From: Siphonodentalium dalli
Lineage: Eukaryota > Mollusca > Scaphopoda > Gadilida > Siphonodentaliidae
Assembly: GCA_032622095.1 (NCBI GenBank)
Contig: CP136069.1
Location: forward strand, 3,251,566 to 3,315,565
Reading direction: 5' to 3'
DNA length: 64,000 nt
Below the pieces are notes generated by a model. That model did not search any database and had not been told where the DNA came from. It was given only the letters and a program-made list of their open reading frames with translations. This document shows positions 22,464 to 33,458 of the stretch, piece by piece; within the stretch, counting starts at the first letter, position 1, and every line of letters begins with the position of its first letter. The position numbers and the translations under genes are program-made.

Positions 22464-24304
22464 CTGAAAATATATAAAATACAGTACAGGCTATTAGTAA
22501 CTTGTTACTTGTTAATATTTAGATGTGAACATGAAGAAGGCCCTATTAAATAAAAGAAAACTGCTCCTTCACAATTATGAATTTCAAAAATAAGATATCA
22601 GTAAATTAATTATTTAAAGGAAAAATCAATACGAATATAAATTTATTTACAGAAAACTTAATACCTGTTCCATGTTATTTTTTTTTTATTAATTCACAAT
22701 GTTATTACCAGTACTAGTACATGTACAATAGCTTGTTTACAAACTTCAGGGAGAAATCTCTTGAAGATTTTTAAAAAACCCAGACAGGTCATTATGACAT
22801 ACCGATTGGCCATTATTCCACATGATCGCTGATCTTATATACCAGTACATGGAGTCATGGACATGTATATATTTACTTATAAAACCAACTGCAAGGCATT
22901 ATTTTCTCAATTTATATATTCTCATTTTCCAATTTTGGGAATTTATGACTAATTCAATTGGTGTCGCCTACTAGTACATGTACTATTATTGCCTAAATAT
23001 ATTTAAACCAGATGAGTTTTAAGCTCAATTTATGCATAATTTTATTCTAATCTTTTTCATTGTGGTTTTTAGTTTTTACAATAGTTATCTTGACCTTGTA
23101 AGCCAGTGCATTCTCTTATAAATGCGAGGCTCCCGTAGCATGGATAGGGAGCCTCATATATAACAGAATGCAATGTAGTGTACTCACTGTACTGGTACCT
23201 GCAGGATCTTTAAATGCAGGCTTTCCGCTAGTAGGGCAGGGGGTCCCTAGTTTAAGGGTCCCATTCCCACAGCCAATTTTTCCCCTTCTGTCATACCACA
23301 GGACATATTCCATATGTATAAAGATGTTTACTTCTCAATTTTGTTGGGACGGTGCTAAGAAATTTAAATAGTTGTCAACTTTATTTGATTTCTAGCGAGA
23401 ATACACACTTGGACCGATCTAACACTAAAAGTTGGATGTCAGTATGTCTGTAGGCCGGAGCTAACATTCAACGTGCAGGGTCAATGTGTTCCATTTAGAA
23501 TATAGAGTACACTTTATTTAGTTTTTACTGAAATGCTCTGGATTCTGAACGAGCACACACGGCTCTGCACGTTGCACACTAGTTAGCTCCAACCTGCAGA
23601 CACAGATGAACTGAGGAAGTGATCAAACCCGACATCGCTAGAACACATGCTTTGGAGTCCGCTGGTTACATTGCTGTGGTTAGGTTACGAAAAATGACGA
23701 TAATTTAATCATACCCATTGATTCTATCTTCATGTCATAAAACATATATATCACTCCATTTTTTTCAAAGCATCTTATCTACCGGTATGTTAATTTATTA
23801 TAATCTACTAGTAGCTTGATATTTAGAACTAAAACATTGCGCCTTTATTCTATTCCTTCATTGCTTCCAACCTGCTGAGTATTATATTCCGGCACGTTAT
23901 GCCTCCGAACTATCTGCCGAGTCTTGAATAGTGAGTCGTTTAACTTGGGTAGCATAGTAACTTGGGTAGAAAATGGATGCAAAACGATTAGCAAATCTAC
24001 TCTCTGATTCTTCTATTGGCCGATACAACAAAAGTAGGTCCACTAGTGCTCCCACGACATTGAAAACATTGACTGCATTTTCCCCTCAGTGGATACAGGA
24101 CCTGTTCCCCAAAACCTGGCGGAAAGCCTGTTTTAAAAAAAATGCATTAACATTTTCCAAAGGAGTTGGGCAGGTCTGACAGAAGAAACACACCTGTTTT
24201 TAATTATTTATAACGGTACATGGGCTAGCTAATTTGTTCGTAAATGATCGATTTGTAGGCGACACCAATTTAATTAGTTGGATTACGTTTTATTTGTTAC
24301 ATAC
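22464..24304. other. ASPM intron 1
   Basis: Contains a hairpin-family copy (23104-23172) and several ACTAGTACATGTAC-type palindromes. An open stretch from 23973 to 24179 on the + strand has no recognisable product. Otherwise nothing identified. Confidence 0.5.
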
Positions 24305-25318
24305 ACCGTGCGATTTTTTGACGACAGGAGCTTCCACCACACCAAAGACGAATGCCTGCAATCTGTATACATTGTCTATGACAAAAAGGATCATCTCTCT
24401 GAAATTCCCAGGATCTTCAGGTGTCCATGTTATTTCCAGAGGATATGTGCCATCAGGTTCAACAAGAAAACATTTTTCTCCAACACTGAAGTTCTTCTTA
24501 AAAGGGAATTTTTCAATCTTCACCTCTTGAGTATAATCATGTGGATTTTTTATCAGGAGAGTTCTAAGTTTTCGATTCCCTTTCTTCATTTTTCCAAATC
24601 CCAATTTCGGTGAATTTGTAAAGTGGGTTAGCATCAAAACTTCCACTTCTCCTGAACTTCTACGTCTTTTTGTAGGTTTTGAATCAATTTTCTTGGGAAC
24701 ATCATCCTCAACTGCAATCTGTAGATGCTTTGTCGGTGGTGTGTCAAACCAAGATCTGCGATTTTTCTTGACAGACCTGTTCAAAGCATTGCTAACAGAT
24801 GCAGCATGCCCATCGCCAATACTTGCAACAGAAGTATCAAAAAGGAATGACCCATTAATACTATTGCTAGTGATGGAATTGTTTTGGTTATCCATACTGC
24901 TGCTGCTCATGTGTGTGGTCACACTCACAGGCAGATCCAGATCTTTGTTGAACTTGAAGCTATTGTTGTTTCCATCAAACTCAACATCCAGTCTCGATTC
25001 GAGATTGGCAATGTTTTTGTTTTTTATATGGAAGTCAGTAGAAAATTGCGAAAATCTATGGGATTTATATGTCTCCTTCGATTTACTGTTAGGATTTTTA
25101 TCGAAGATGTAGAAGTCACATTTAAAGCTCTTGACCAATGGAAATGGTGATTGTTCATTGACAAAACGAATGTTTACAAGAAATTTTCTTAGAAAATCGT
25201 GAATCAGAACGAACAAGCAGAAAAGCAGAGAAAGCGCAAATAAACAAAGCAGAATGACGAATATCTCAATGCGAAAATAAACAATAAATTCCAGAATGTC
25301 AACTTTTGTGCTTGACAT
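24305..25318 (-). CDS. ASPM: ASPM exon 1: N-terminal region and ASH domain
   Basis: First coding exon, 338 codons from an ATG at 25318. The C-terminal third is an ASH (ASPM-SPD2-Hydin) domain, roughly residues 224-331. It holds the blocks VLMLTHFTNSPKLGFG, NFSVGEKCFLVEPDG, LEITWTPEDPGNFREM and LQAFVFGVVEAP, which follow the family pattern of a small beta-sandwich used for centrosome/spindle-pole targeting. The donor is GGT|GTATGT (exon ends 24305, phase 0), joining KKSHG to KRGLLNSRV of exon 2. The 5' end is uncertain. Residues about 14-45 from the 25318 ATG are strongly hydrophobic, which is odd for a spindle protein, and the DNA there looks like a polypyrimidine tract. Methionines at 24910 (residue 137) or 24895 (residue 142) are plausible alternative starts, giving an N-terminus nearer the length of the vertebrate protein. 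The ASH assignment is firm; the start is not. Confidence 0.9.
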
Positions 25319-25500
25319 CAATTTCTTGTTTCAGAACATTCTTGAATCAAGCTTCTCTCAACGTGCATAACGTCTTCAGTCACCGGGGTCTCCATCATCC
25401 ATGTTGGATTCGAATCCAAATTTCGACCGTTTTCGAACCCAGCCAATCAGAATTGAAGATGAAAATATATGGACCAATTGTTAAAGTCCTTTGAAAGACA
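25319..25500 (-). promoter_or_regulatory. Putative ASPM promoter/5' leader: paired CCAAT boxes, CHR-like sites, two uORFs
   Basis: Read from + coordinates: CCAAT at 25443-25447 and 25474-25478, spaced 31 bp, a typical NF-Y pair. TTTGAA lies at 25490-25495, and TTCGAA at 25409-25414 and 25432-25437. TTTGAA/TTCGAA with CCAAT boxes is the CHR plus NF-Y arrangement of G2/M genes, and ASPM is a known cell-cycle gene of that class. On the minus strand two short upstream frames precede the 25318 ATG: an 8-codon one from 25402 and a 16-codon one from 25368, whose TGA overlaps that ATG. No transcription start is visible. The elements are short and could occur by chance; the spacing is what makes them worth listing. 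Confidence 0.45.
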
Positions 25501-26667
25501 ACGTAGATCACATGATCAATAATGTCAAGGTTATGATTTAGATCACATGACCGATCATGTGATCTTGGGATTTTCCATTTTTCCTTGTTTTGAAAATGAA
25601 GGAAGACTCATCAGCTCATTGCACAAAACATGATATAACTTTGCATAACAATCCACAATGATGGACACCACACGAATTCGTTAAACAATGAACAAATAGT
25701 GTGCATATAAGCTGGACCTCGATAGTTATGGTAAACAATTAGCAGTTTATTGCCACAAAAAAGACATTCAAGTTCAACGATGAATTAGTTAGTCAACTAA
25801 GTGACGTTGCCAGTGGGAGTATTTGTTTATGATTTAGTATCGACGAACAGTCTTATTTGTTGTATTATGTCAATATTTCTGAAAATAATAAATTCAGCAC
25901 CTTTTAAACAGGCTAATCATCTCATGACTTATTCTGGTGGAAGCAGGACGTTTCGTAGAATACCTGAAGTCCGTAGTACAATACCATATGGTCGTTTCCC
26001 TGGAATTTTCATGCCATCTAGCTGGTTGTTATGCAGTTGTGATTAAAACCATACTCAGACTCTAAAGTATGGTTTTAATAAGAACTGGTCGTTTTGTCGC
26101 AAATTTTTTGCTTGTTTCGTACCAAGAGTCTGGACGTTTTCACGGTACCAGGGGAACTGGATGTTTCAAATTTCACAGAGTGAAGTGAATGTTATAAAAT
26201 TGTGTTTGTTTCGTTTGATGTTCCCAATCCTATAAATAAAATACTACTAGTATCTGGATCTGGGTTGATACGTCATATAGACCAATGGAAACGGGCCGGC
26301 TCGTCCCAGGGCCAACTCGGTCCACTCGACCTGGGCCAGCTAGGTCGTCCCGAGCCAACTCGCCCGGGCTGGCTCGGCCCAAGGGATACATGAAATTGAT
26401 GAAATGATGAAAATGTTCTAGACATAATGTTGTTTTACTTTCTTTATTTGTTCTTTTTCTTGTTTTTGTTGTTGTTTCTTTCTGGGATATTGCACTGCTT
26501 ATATACAATGTATCTGAAGTGTGAGCTGTGATTAGCAGAGTGGTAATAGCTACTGTGTAAACAACCTGTATATTGTTTTGATAGTATTGGGGACAATAAT
26601 AACCTCTATAAGGGTTTCCCAAATTTAACCCAGATATACAATGTAGTGAGATGAAGTTCATAACTCA
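25501..26667. other. Divergent intergenic region between ASPM and the copper transporter
   Basis: Likely holds the transcription start and first exon of the copper transporter, but I could not pick it out; a coding part of only a few codons would be invisible. Items seen: a hairpin ATTAAAACCATACT...AGTATGGTTTTAAT (26043-26080), and a GC-rich patch at 26285-26386 built of degenerate GGGCCAACTCGG/GGCTGGCTCGGCCC words that recur weakly at 28738-28780. Confidence 0.5.
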
Positions 26668-28531
26668 GGCCTAAACAAAAAATACGTTTGTTTCCGCTAA
26701 CCCGACCGACCCTATTTTAAACCGCCGACCCTAAACTTTTTATTGCCATTGCAAAAAAAAAAAAATTGGACCAAAAAAACAAAAAAAACAAATTTGATTT
26801 AAAATTTTTTTTTTTTAATTTAGGTCCCAATTCATATCATAACAAGATGCAAAACATTTATATATTTATATATATTGACATAAGAAATTTAAGTTTACAA
26901 AAAGATTTAAGTTTAACAGTTGGAATCATACTGTAAAGTATGTTTGGCTTTATCTAGCTTTCATCTGTGAAAACTTCAAATAATTTGAGTTCAGGTACAG
27001 TATGTTATCATTCAGCGTTCAGACTTCAGTATTTCAATCAATTACAGCACAGGAACATTAACAATTTGATCAAATCAACCTGGTTATCAAGTGGGATCTC
27101 ATAATACCAAATGAAAAATTAACATAGAGATTAGTACCATATATAGTCATTACTATCTTAATACATGTACATTGTTTCTGTACTACATGTACATGTAGGA
27201 TTTCTGTATTACATGTACATGTAGTATATTATGTACAGTATGTGTCTCACTTGAATTTTATAAAATAGCCTATTTATGAATTAGAGTGATGATGGCAAGT
27301 CTAATTTCAAGCAGGATAAGGCTTCCGATAAGCATAATCCATAGAACCAAAAGATATCTGACAATAACTTATAAGCATTTCCAATCCATACATATATAAA
27401 AAGTTCCAAAGTTATGCTTGAGAAACTCTCTGTAAAATTCAAAATACTGACTCAAAGAGCCTTAGATTAGATCTAAATGCAATGGATTTTCAAAAAATTT
27501 CCAGGGGAAGAACCCGCACCATCATCAGGGGGTCACCCTTCCCAAACATTCCTCCGATCAGGCCTTCAGGTTATGTCATATCATTGCCCAAAAACAGGTG
27601 TCCCCAAAAAATACCTAGATCCTTCACTGAATGCGGAGAAGGTGGTGTTGTGAAGCCATCCTTAAGAGATCGGTACAAGACGGTCACTCCAATATGTGAA
27701 CAGTGCAGTGGTGCTGGATTGACTCCAGTTGTCGCCAGACCATATAGGAAATATTAGGATTATCAAAGACTATCTTAGTATATAGACTAGTATATATGTA
27801 AATATTAAAGCATATGTAAGATTGAATTGGAGTTTCTAGTTCCTCTGTCATCTGGGTTAACCTGATTGGGGCTAAGAAGTGCATAGTTTGGGTTATTGAC
27901 AAGTATTATACAGTTATTTTTAAAGATACTGAAAAAAAAAAAATTAACAAAAAAAAAGAAGTTAAAGGCACGTGCGGCCTTAATGGTCGAAAATATTCAT
28001 ATTTGTTCCAAACACCGTAAACAGAAAAAACAGTAAAACGCATACAGTTCCGTTCATATATACCATGACCATCGCGTAAACAGCATGTTATCATAAAGAC
28101 CTACTATATTTTACCTAAGCAATAGCCTGATTGTGTTACAAAAGACAGCACAATGCTACTGGCTAATCACACACAAATGGCATAAACGCTCTTTATTAGT
28201 TCCATATCAGGTATTCACCAACAAAGAACGCTCTTTATGTTTACCATCATAATATAAACAAACACCAGAAAAGTAACTTTTTACGCATTTGTTTACATAA
28301 CAATGGTCAAACATATGACCATAAGATACTGTTTATGCGATATTTCTTATTTGTATACGGACAAAGTCTATCTACATTTTGATGTAGTTTATGTTTGTAG
28401 CGGTTTTGGACGGGTGGAGATATTTTCACAGGATACCCACCGCCAAGGCCAACCGTGTCTTTAAGCCTACCTACCTACCCTAATTTTTTTTTAGCTCGTT
28501 AGCGGAAACAAAGGTATTATTTGTTTAGGCC
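26668..28531. mobile_element. PIF/Harbinger-like element, copy 2 (with nested TTAA insert)
   Basis: 1864 bp. Same GGCCTAAACAAA(T/A)AATACG ends as copy 1, flanked by TCA on both sides (26665-26667, 28532-28534). It lacks the 650-bp nested element of copy 1 but carries its own insert at 27966. Internal sequence is otherwise almost the same as copy 1, so both moved recently. Confidence 0.87.
27966..28460. mobile_element. Nested TTAA-target element in copy 2
   Basis: 495 bp between TTAA duplications (27962-27965, 28461-28464). Copy 1 shows the empty site GAAGTTAAGCCTACC. Ends AGGCACGTGCGGCCTT and the inverse of AAGGCCAACCGTGTCT are imperfect TIRs. TTAA suggests a piggyBac-type mover. No protein seen. 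Confidence 0.85.
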
Positions 28532-28534
28532 TCA

Positions 28535-30959
28535 TAGAGAATAAGGGAATATGAAAACAGTTCATTATTGTTATTTATGAATTTGCCGGTTTGAACGAGT
28601 AACCTTCTCGTTCAAACCGACTAATGTGATTACTGGCTATTATCTTTGTAAACAAAAGTGCCTAAATTTTAGTAGTCTAAATATCAAAATTGATGGAAAA
28701 AATTCTGAAATATATATTAACTTTACACAAATTCAATTCCCGGACCAACTCGGCCATAAAAGCTGGGCCAGCTCACTCCAAAAAAGTGTCTGGACCAATA
28801 TTGGCATTATCATGATGGGATGGGGTGCGCTAGATGTTTGCGTCCAAATAGTTCCGGAGTTCTTCCACGAACCACAGTGATCCAAGGACTTCTCTCCTAG
28901 TTTTTTCCAGTAAATGATTGTATTCAAATGAATCAAATTATTGTATAATTACAGGTACATGTACTTGTACTCTTCCTAGGGATGTGGCAACCGGGTTGGG
29001 TGTCAGTCGGAGTCCCAATAACTTTTATAAAAGTAATATTGGACTCGATTTGATTGATCACGTGACTTAAATCACGATTCAAGTCAATGATATATTTTAT
29101 TTAAATCATGATAAAAAGTCAAGAACTGCAATATCTAACAATGTTTCTGTAAACTACTAGTAGATATGATTAAACAATATACAAATTGGATAATAGATAT
29201 GAAATTGTACTGTAATTATCAACCCTATAGCGCCTACTGCATGGTACCGTATATACGGCTCCCGCAAATGGCCTGTTCCCCTTAGCATTGTTAGTATTGT
29301 TTGCAACTACACTATTTAATTATCCCCCGCCAAATGAAATTCATAACTTGAACAAATCTCAATGGATTTCAAAGATATTTGGTATATGAGTTCACTTGAC
29401 CAGTATCTAGAAGGAGTTCGCAAACCAGGTCCGGCCGGATATTTTAAGCGGATTTATTGGACTTTGTTTATTTTTGTGAGTGCAAATGGATGATGTCACA
29501 GGGCTCATTTCCACAAATGTCAACAGAATTCAAAGATTTTTGGTATATTCGTTCCCATGACCAGTACCTAAAATGAGTTCGCAAGCTAGGCTTTGTGACA
29601 AAATTCCACCTCATGTTTAGCGCATACTGAGAACGCAAACATTATTGAGAATGCACTTCCCCAACTGCACAATTCGGTGGGGGATACCGCCATCTGCGAC
29701 TGCCTGTTCTCTTTCTTTTTCTGATTGCCGTACATGTAAATACTAACTAAGTAACTCTACTATATACTCTGCCATTTAGCTACTCTAGTTATCTAGTGCC
29801 TATACTCAATATATGGTGTGATTACCGTCGCTTGGAGCAAACAGGATTGTTAATATTAAGTTTTCAGTGAAAATTGAATAAATTTATAAGTAAAAGTTTA
29901 AACACAGGTCTACATTTCCAGATATCACAAAATATGGAACCCAATGGACCTAAGGGTATGCATAAAGAACATTTGGGAGGCCAAATTCACATTTAATAAT
30001 GAATTACGCTTAACTACTATTTAACCTACCCCTAAACTATTGGCATGACCTGGTGTATCACCTAGCAACACAAGAGGAGCATTGGGCTGATTATAACTTG
30101 TTTTAATTAGCCTGAGTACCGTACTCAAGTCAACTGTGAGAATATGTACAGCAATGATAATTACATATTATCAGAATCCCTATATCAAAAGAATTGATGT
30201 CTCCTTCCCGGAACTCTAGTATTTTTTATATAATTTTTTATAAGTATTTTTGCACAGATTTGGGCCACTATGGTAATATAGCATGCATGTGGTGTCACTT
30301 AATGAGGGCTTGCTTACCTCATATGGTTTACTTATTGACTGGAAACATTGAAGAAAATCACAGTTGCCCCAACTAATACAGAAGGTAATGCTTCTGCAAG
30401 TTGCCCCAACTACACTGCCATGATATTTGGGTTTGATTGGTATACCAAAAATATTGAATACTAATACAAAAATTTAAAATCATAAAATTCTGATTAATCC
30501 AGCCTTGGATATAATAAACAACACCTTTCAGAACCTTCATTTATCAGAGAAATGGTACAATTACATACTTTCATATTTAAACAGTTATAAAAAAAATAAA
30601 AAGAATCGATTTAAATAAAAAAAATCTTTATTTAAATCAAATAAATCAATTTTTTTTATTTATTTTTAAAAATTAAAAAAATTGCCAACCCTGAGTATGA
30701 CTGTTTCCCGGAATATCATGTGACGGCTTTTGACCAATCAGAAATACATGTAGTGTTAATTAGTGAAGGGATGGATAATATTATTGTTATATACATGTAG
30801 CTTGTTTATATTAATAAACAGCCCATTGTACATGTATATGAGTTAGTGTTTATCCTTTGAGTGCCCCCTCATTTCCTGATACATAGGGTTAATTAGATTC
30901 TGAAGAACATAAATGTTTTTACCAACATGTCGATGGAAAACATTGAGCTCTAACATATA
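28535..30959. repeat. Dispersed repeat region upstream of the copper transporter exons
   Basis: A hairpin GCCGGTTTGAACGAG...CTCGTTCAAACCG sits at 28583-28620. 29130-29310 and 30400-30690 match the two halves of 3600-3850 plus 4970-5160, that is, a sister copy of the repeat hit by the hAT element. This copy is split instead by a segment with ends TATCCCCCGCCAAAT and CGGTGGGGGATA (about 29318-29687). The right end AAATTGCCAACCCTG is Charlie/hAT-like. No exon recognised. Confidence 0.6.
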
Positions 30960-31160
30960 CAGTAATGCCTTAAGTAATCGACCCCTTAACCACAGCAGAA
31001 TTATGGGTAACTTTTCAGAATTTAGTCGGAAATATGGCTTGTTGCTTTGCTCGGGGAGAGCTTTCCGATGAATGGCAACAAGCCATATTTCCGACTAAAT
31101 CCTGAAAAGTTACCCATAATTCTGCTGTGGTTAAGGAGTCGATTACTTAGGGCATTACTG
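30960..31160. mobile_element. Tc1/mariner-type foldback MITE
   Basis: CAGTAATGCCTTAAGTAATC ... CTTAGGGCATTACTG, TA-flanked on the right. Near-perfect foldback around GGGGAGAGCTTTCC. Confidence 0.87.
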
Positions 31161-31512
31161 TACATGTACCGTATACATGTATGTAATGTGTGAAAAATGA
31201 CTTGGAGAAATGTTTTGAACACGTTAATAGGATCACTTCTACATGTAGATGGGACTCCTAAAATATGAACCATTTTTGATGAAAAACATGGCTGCCGGCA
31301 GCCATCATGGATTTTACTCTTTCCATGACTAAATATTTCAGCACATCCTCCAGCCAACATTTTTAATTTAATTCTTCATCCAATTGATCCCAAACTTCAT
31401 ATGACTCTTTGAGTTGACCTCTGGTTTTTCCATAAACATTTAAACATTCGCTCCATTGCTGTAATGGATGACAAAATATCCCTTCTTCAAGTTGAGCTTC
31501 AGTCAAGCCTGC

Positions 31513-31926
31513 AAATAGCGTGTCTGTCATTTGCAGAATGAGGTCCTCAGAGGGTGAGTTTAGTGATGCTATCCCGCATCACCAAATTCACCCTCTGGAG
31601 ACCTCATTCTGCTTAGGCCTCATCTTCTGGGAAGTATCTACAGTATCAAATTAACATTGTTTTTAGTTTTCCCTTCTGGGAAGTTTCTACATGTATATCC
31701 CCTAATTTGCAGCAGATAAAATGCATAATCGAGGTGCCCAATGGGTGAACATCACCAACTTCAACTGGGGAACTTCAATCTGATCCTAGGTCTACCATAG
31801 CAGTTGAGGGCCTAAGCAGAATGAGGTTCCCAGAGGGTGAATTTGGTGATGCTAGCCCGCTATGCGGGGTAGCGTCACTAAATTCACCCGCTGGGGACAT
31901 CATTCTGCAAATGACAGACACGCTAT
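31513..31926. mobile_element. Foldback MITE with AATAGCGTGTCTGTCATTTGC ends
   Basis: Ends AATAGCGTGTCTGTCATTTG and the inverse CAAATGACAGACACGCTATT. Each end holds its own smaller palindrome (GAGGTC...AGAGGGTGA...TCACCCTCT...GACCTC around a GATGCTA/TAGCATC core). Relatives: 38143-38612, 44068-44500, 58814-59273 and partials at 54696 and 59290. It ends about 75 bp before the first located copper-transporter exon. Confidence 0.8.
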
Positions 31927-32001
31927 TGATACTTTTATTCTTAACAGCATCGCATGTCTCATTGAGAATTCCTCTTCCAAATGTTATCCCTCTTTTTACA
32001 G

Positions 32002-32074
32002 GGTTTGTACTTCACATTTGGTGACACATTGAAGAACTTCATCTTCGAAGGAATTAATATAGCTTCCACTGATG
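32002..32074 (+). CDS. Copper transporter exon: N-terminal FGDT motif
   Basis: 73 nt. The acceptor is CTCTTTTTACAG|GGTTTG (phase 0) and the donor GATG|GTATGA (phase 1). It encodes GLYFTFGDTLKNFIFEGINI and then ASTD. In CTR proteins the segment xFxFGDTxxxLFxGW lies just outside TM1; the aromatic-FGDT-hydrophobic pattern is kept. The exon starts immediately before the motif. In SLC31A2-type proteins only a few residues lie upstream of it, so the missing start exon may encode only a handful of amino acids. A foldback transposon (31513-31926) ends about 75 bp upstream of this acceptor. Confidence 0.85.
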
Positions 32075-32283
32075 GTATGATTATTTATATTATAAACTAC
32101 AACACAATATACCCATAAGGTGCATGCTGCTAACTATGTGGGGCTCCATGTGGGTTACATTCAGAGGGTTAACTCTTCCATGACTGGAGCTTCCTGAAAT
32201 TTTGCAATGTGCCAATGCTTTCTCTTATTTATGCGAATCTCCCATATCAAATCCAGTCGTAAGTCGGGATTTTTTTACCCTGT

Positions 32284-32585
32284 GCCAATGCATTCTCTTA
32301 TATATGCGAGTCGACCATAGGTCGCCTCGCATATATAAGAGAATGCATTGGCTTAACAATTGTTTATCATTTTTTTTAAATAAATGTTTCTTACAATTTT
32401 TAGGACATAAAATAAAAAAAAACATCCATTACCCTGCAGGGAGCCCCACACATATATAGAAGCATATAGAAGAGTGTTGTCTGCTCATGTTTGTCTGGGG
32501 CTCTGTATGGGTGAAATTATAAAATACATTGGCCTAACAAAATTTACATTGACTGTATAAGTCAGAGAATGCACTGGCACAGGAT
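32284..32585. mobile_element. Hairpin-family element fragment
   Basis: Palindrome 32284-32352, then a T-rich spacer and 'CAGAGAATGCACTGGCACAG'. Followed by 'TGCACCAGCGCAGCTCCCATC...GGAAAGGGTTAA' (32590-32627), the right end of a TTAACCCTTTCC variant also seen at 49630 and 52286. Confidence 0.7.
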
Positions 32586-32787
32586 ATTTATTGCTGCACC
32601 AGCGCAGCTCCCATCAGGAAAGGGTTAAATTATACATGTATATATCTGGAGTCTTGGTCTTCATTTATTAAACTCACATTATGTCTGAGATACAGTGGAA
32701 GTTTGAAAATGATCAACTTTTTGTGTAACTTTCTCTGAACCCAAATTCTGGAATTTGTTTCCTTTTACCCTGTCTTGGTGATAAGGG

Positions 32788-33278
32788 CCCCATTTGTGTT
32801 TTTGCAGATCTCATTGTGGTTGTGATTGTTATGACGTTGCTGACGATGACATTTGTGTTTTTGCAGATCTCATTGTGGTTGTGATTGTTATGACGTTGCT
32901 GACGATGACATTTGTGTTTTTGCAGATCTCATTGTGGTTGTGATTGTTATGACGTTGCTGACGATGACATTTGTGTTTTTGCAGATCTCATTGTGGTTGT
33001 GATTGTTATGACGTTGCTGACGATGACATTTGTGTTTTTGCAGATCTCATTGTGGTTGTGATTGTTATGACGTTGCTGACGATGACATTTGTGTTTTTGC
33101 AGATCTCATTGTGGTTGTGATTGTTATGACGTTGCTGACGATGACATTTGTGTTTTTACAGATCTCATTGTGGTTGTGATTGTTATGACGTTGCTGACGA
33201 TGACATTTGTGTTTTTGCAGATCTCATTGTGGTTGTGATTGTTATGACGTTGCTGACGATGACATTTGAAGCTGCGAA
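32788..33278 (+). repeat. 59-bp minisatellite carrying the TM1 exon acceptor (8 copies)
   Basis: Acceptor G at 32807, 32866, 32925, 32984, 33043, 33102, 33161 and 33220, an exact 59-bp period. Each unit is TTTGTGTTTTTGCAG, then ATCTCATTGTGGTTGTGATT and the next 23 exon bases. Copies are almost identical; the seventh has TTTTTACAG. Only the eighth continues into GAAGCTGCGAAAC. Splicing to any earlier copy reads D-LIVVVIVMTLLTMTFVFLQ then ISLWL and a TGA stop. Confidence 0.97.
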
Positions 33279-33425
33279 ACTAATAATGTTATATATTGAT
33301 CTCAAAAGAAAACAGGATCCATTGACGTACGGGCAAACCGATCGAATGGACAGGGTGGATGGGTCAGGTATTAACATGAGTTCTCTACTAATCCCGTCAA
33401 ATGAAGCAACAATACGTCGCAAAAA
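33221..33425 (+). CDS. Copper transporter exon: TM1 and cytosolic loop
   Basis: 205 nt. The acceptor is TTTGTGTTTTTGCAG|ATCTC (phase 1) and the donor CGCAAAAA|GTGAGT (phase 2). With the preceding base it gives D-LIVVVIVMTLLTMTFEAAKL followed by IMLYIDLKRKQDP: transmembrane helix 1 and the FEGLK-like motif at its cytosolic end. A hydrophilic loop with GINMSSLLIPSNEATIRRKK follows. Seven near-identical copies of the acceptor and the first 43 exon bases lie in tandem upstream. Only this last copy runs into the rest of the exon, because after the previous seven copies the sequence returns to TTTGTGTTTTTGCAG instead of continuing GAAGCTGCG. The long TM1-TM2 loop is within the range of the family. 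Confidence 0.9.
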
Positions 33426-33458
33426 GTGAGTAATTTATAAGTTACACTGAAATGGACA

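Larger units (their letters stand above)
945..25318 (-). other. ASPM: ASPM (abnormal spindle) gene, 5' part, eight coding exons
   Basis: Whole-gene entry. Eight exons on the minus strand (24305-25318, 20534-22463, 15074-15178, 11875-12024, 6792-7028, 3484-3551, 2743-2884, 945-1075) join with matching phases into one open frame of 1259 codons. ASPM/Asp is a microtubule minus-end and spindle-pole protein needed for spindle focusing and orientation. The family is built as ASH domain, disordered region, conserved segment, CH domains, IQ repeats and a C-terminal helical region. Only the part up to just before the CH domains is here; the rest should lie beyond base 1 on the minus strand. I matched the conserved blocks ([78 protein letters not shown]) to the vertebrate protein from memory; the match is near residue-for-residue. 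The gene spans over 24 kb because its introns are full of repeats. Confidence 0.95.

Noticed and set aside
23973-24179. 68-codon + strand frame in ASPM intron 1
   Set aside because: Composition looks protein-like but there is no recognised family, no splice context and it is antisense within an intron.
28811-28880. HYHDGM-like stretch as a possible histidine/methionine-rich first exon of the copper transporter
   Set aside because: No donor in the right phase, and SLC31A2-like proteins lack a His/Met-rich N-terminus.
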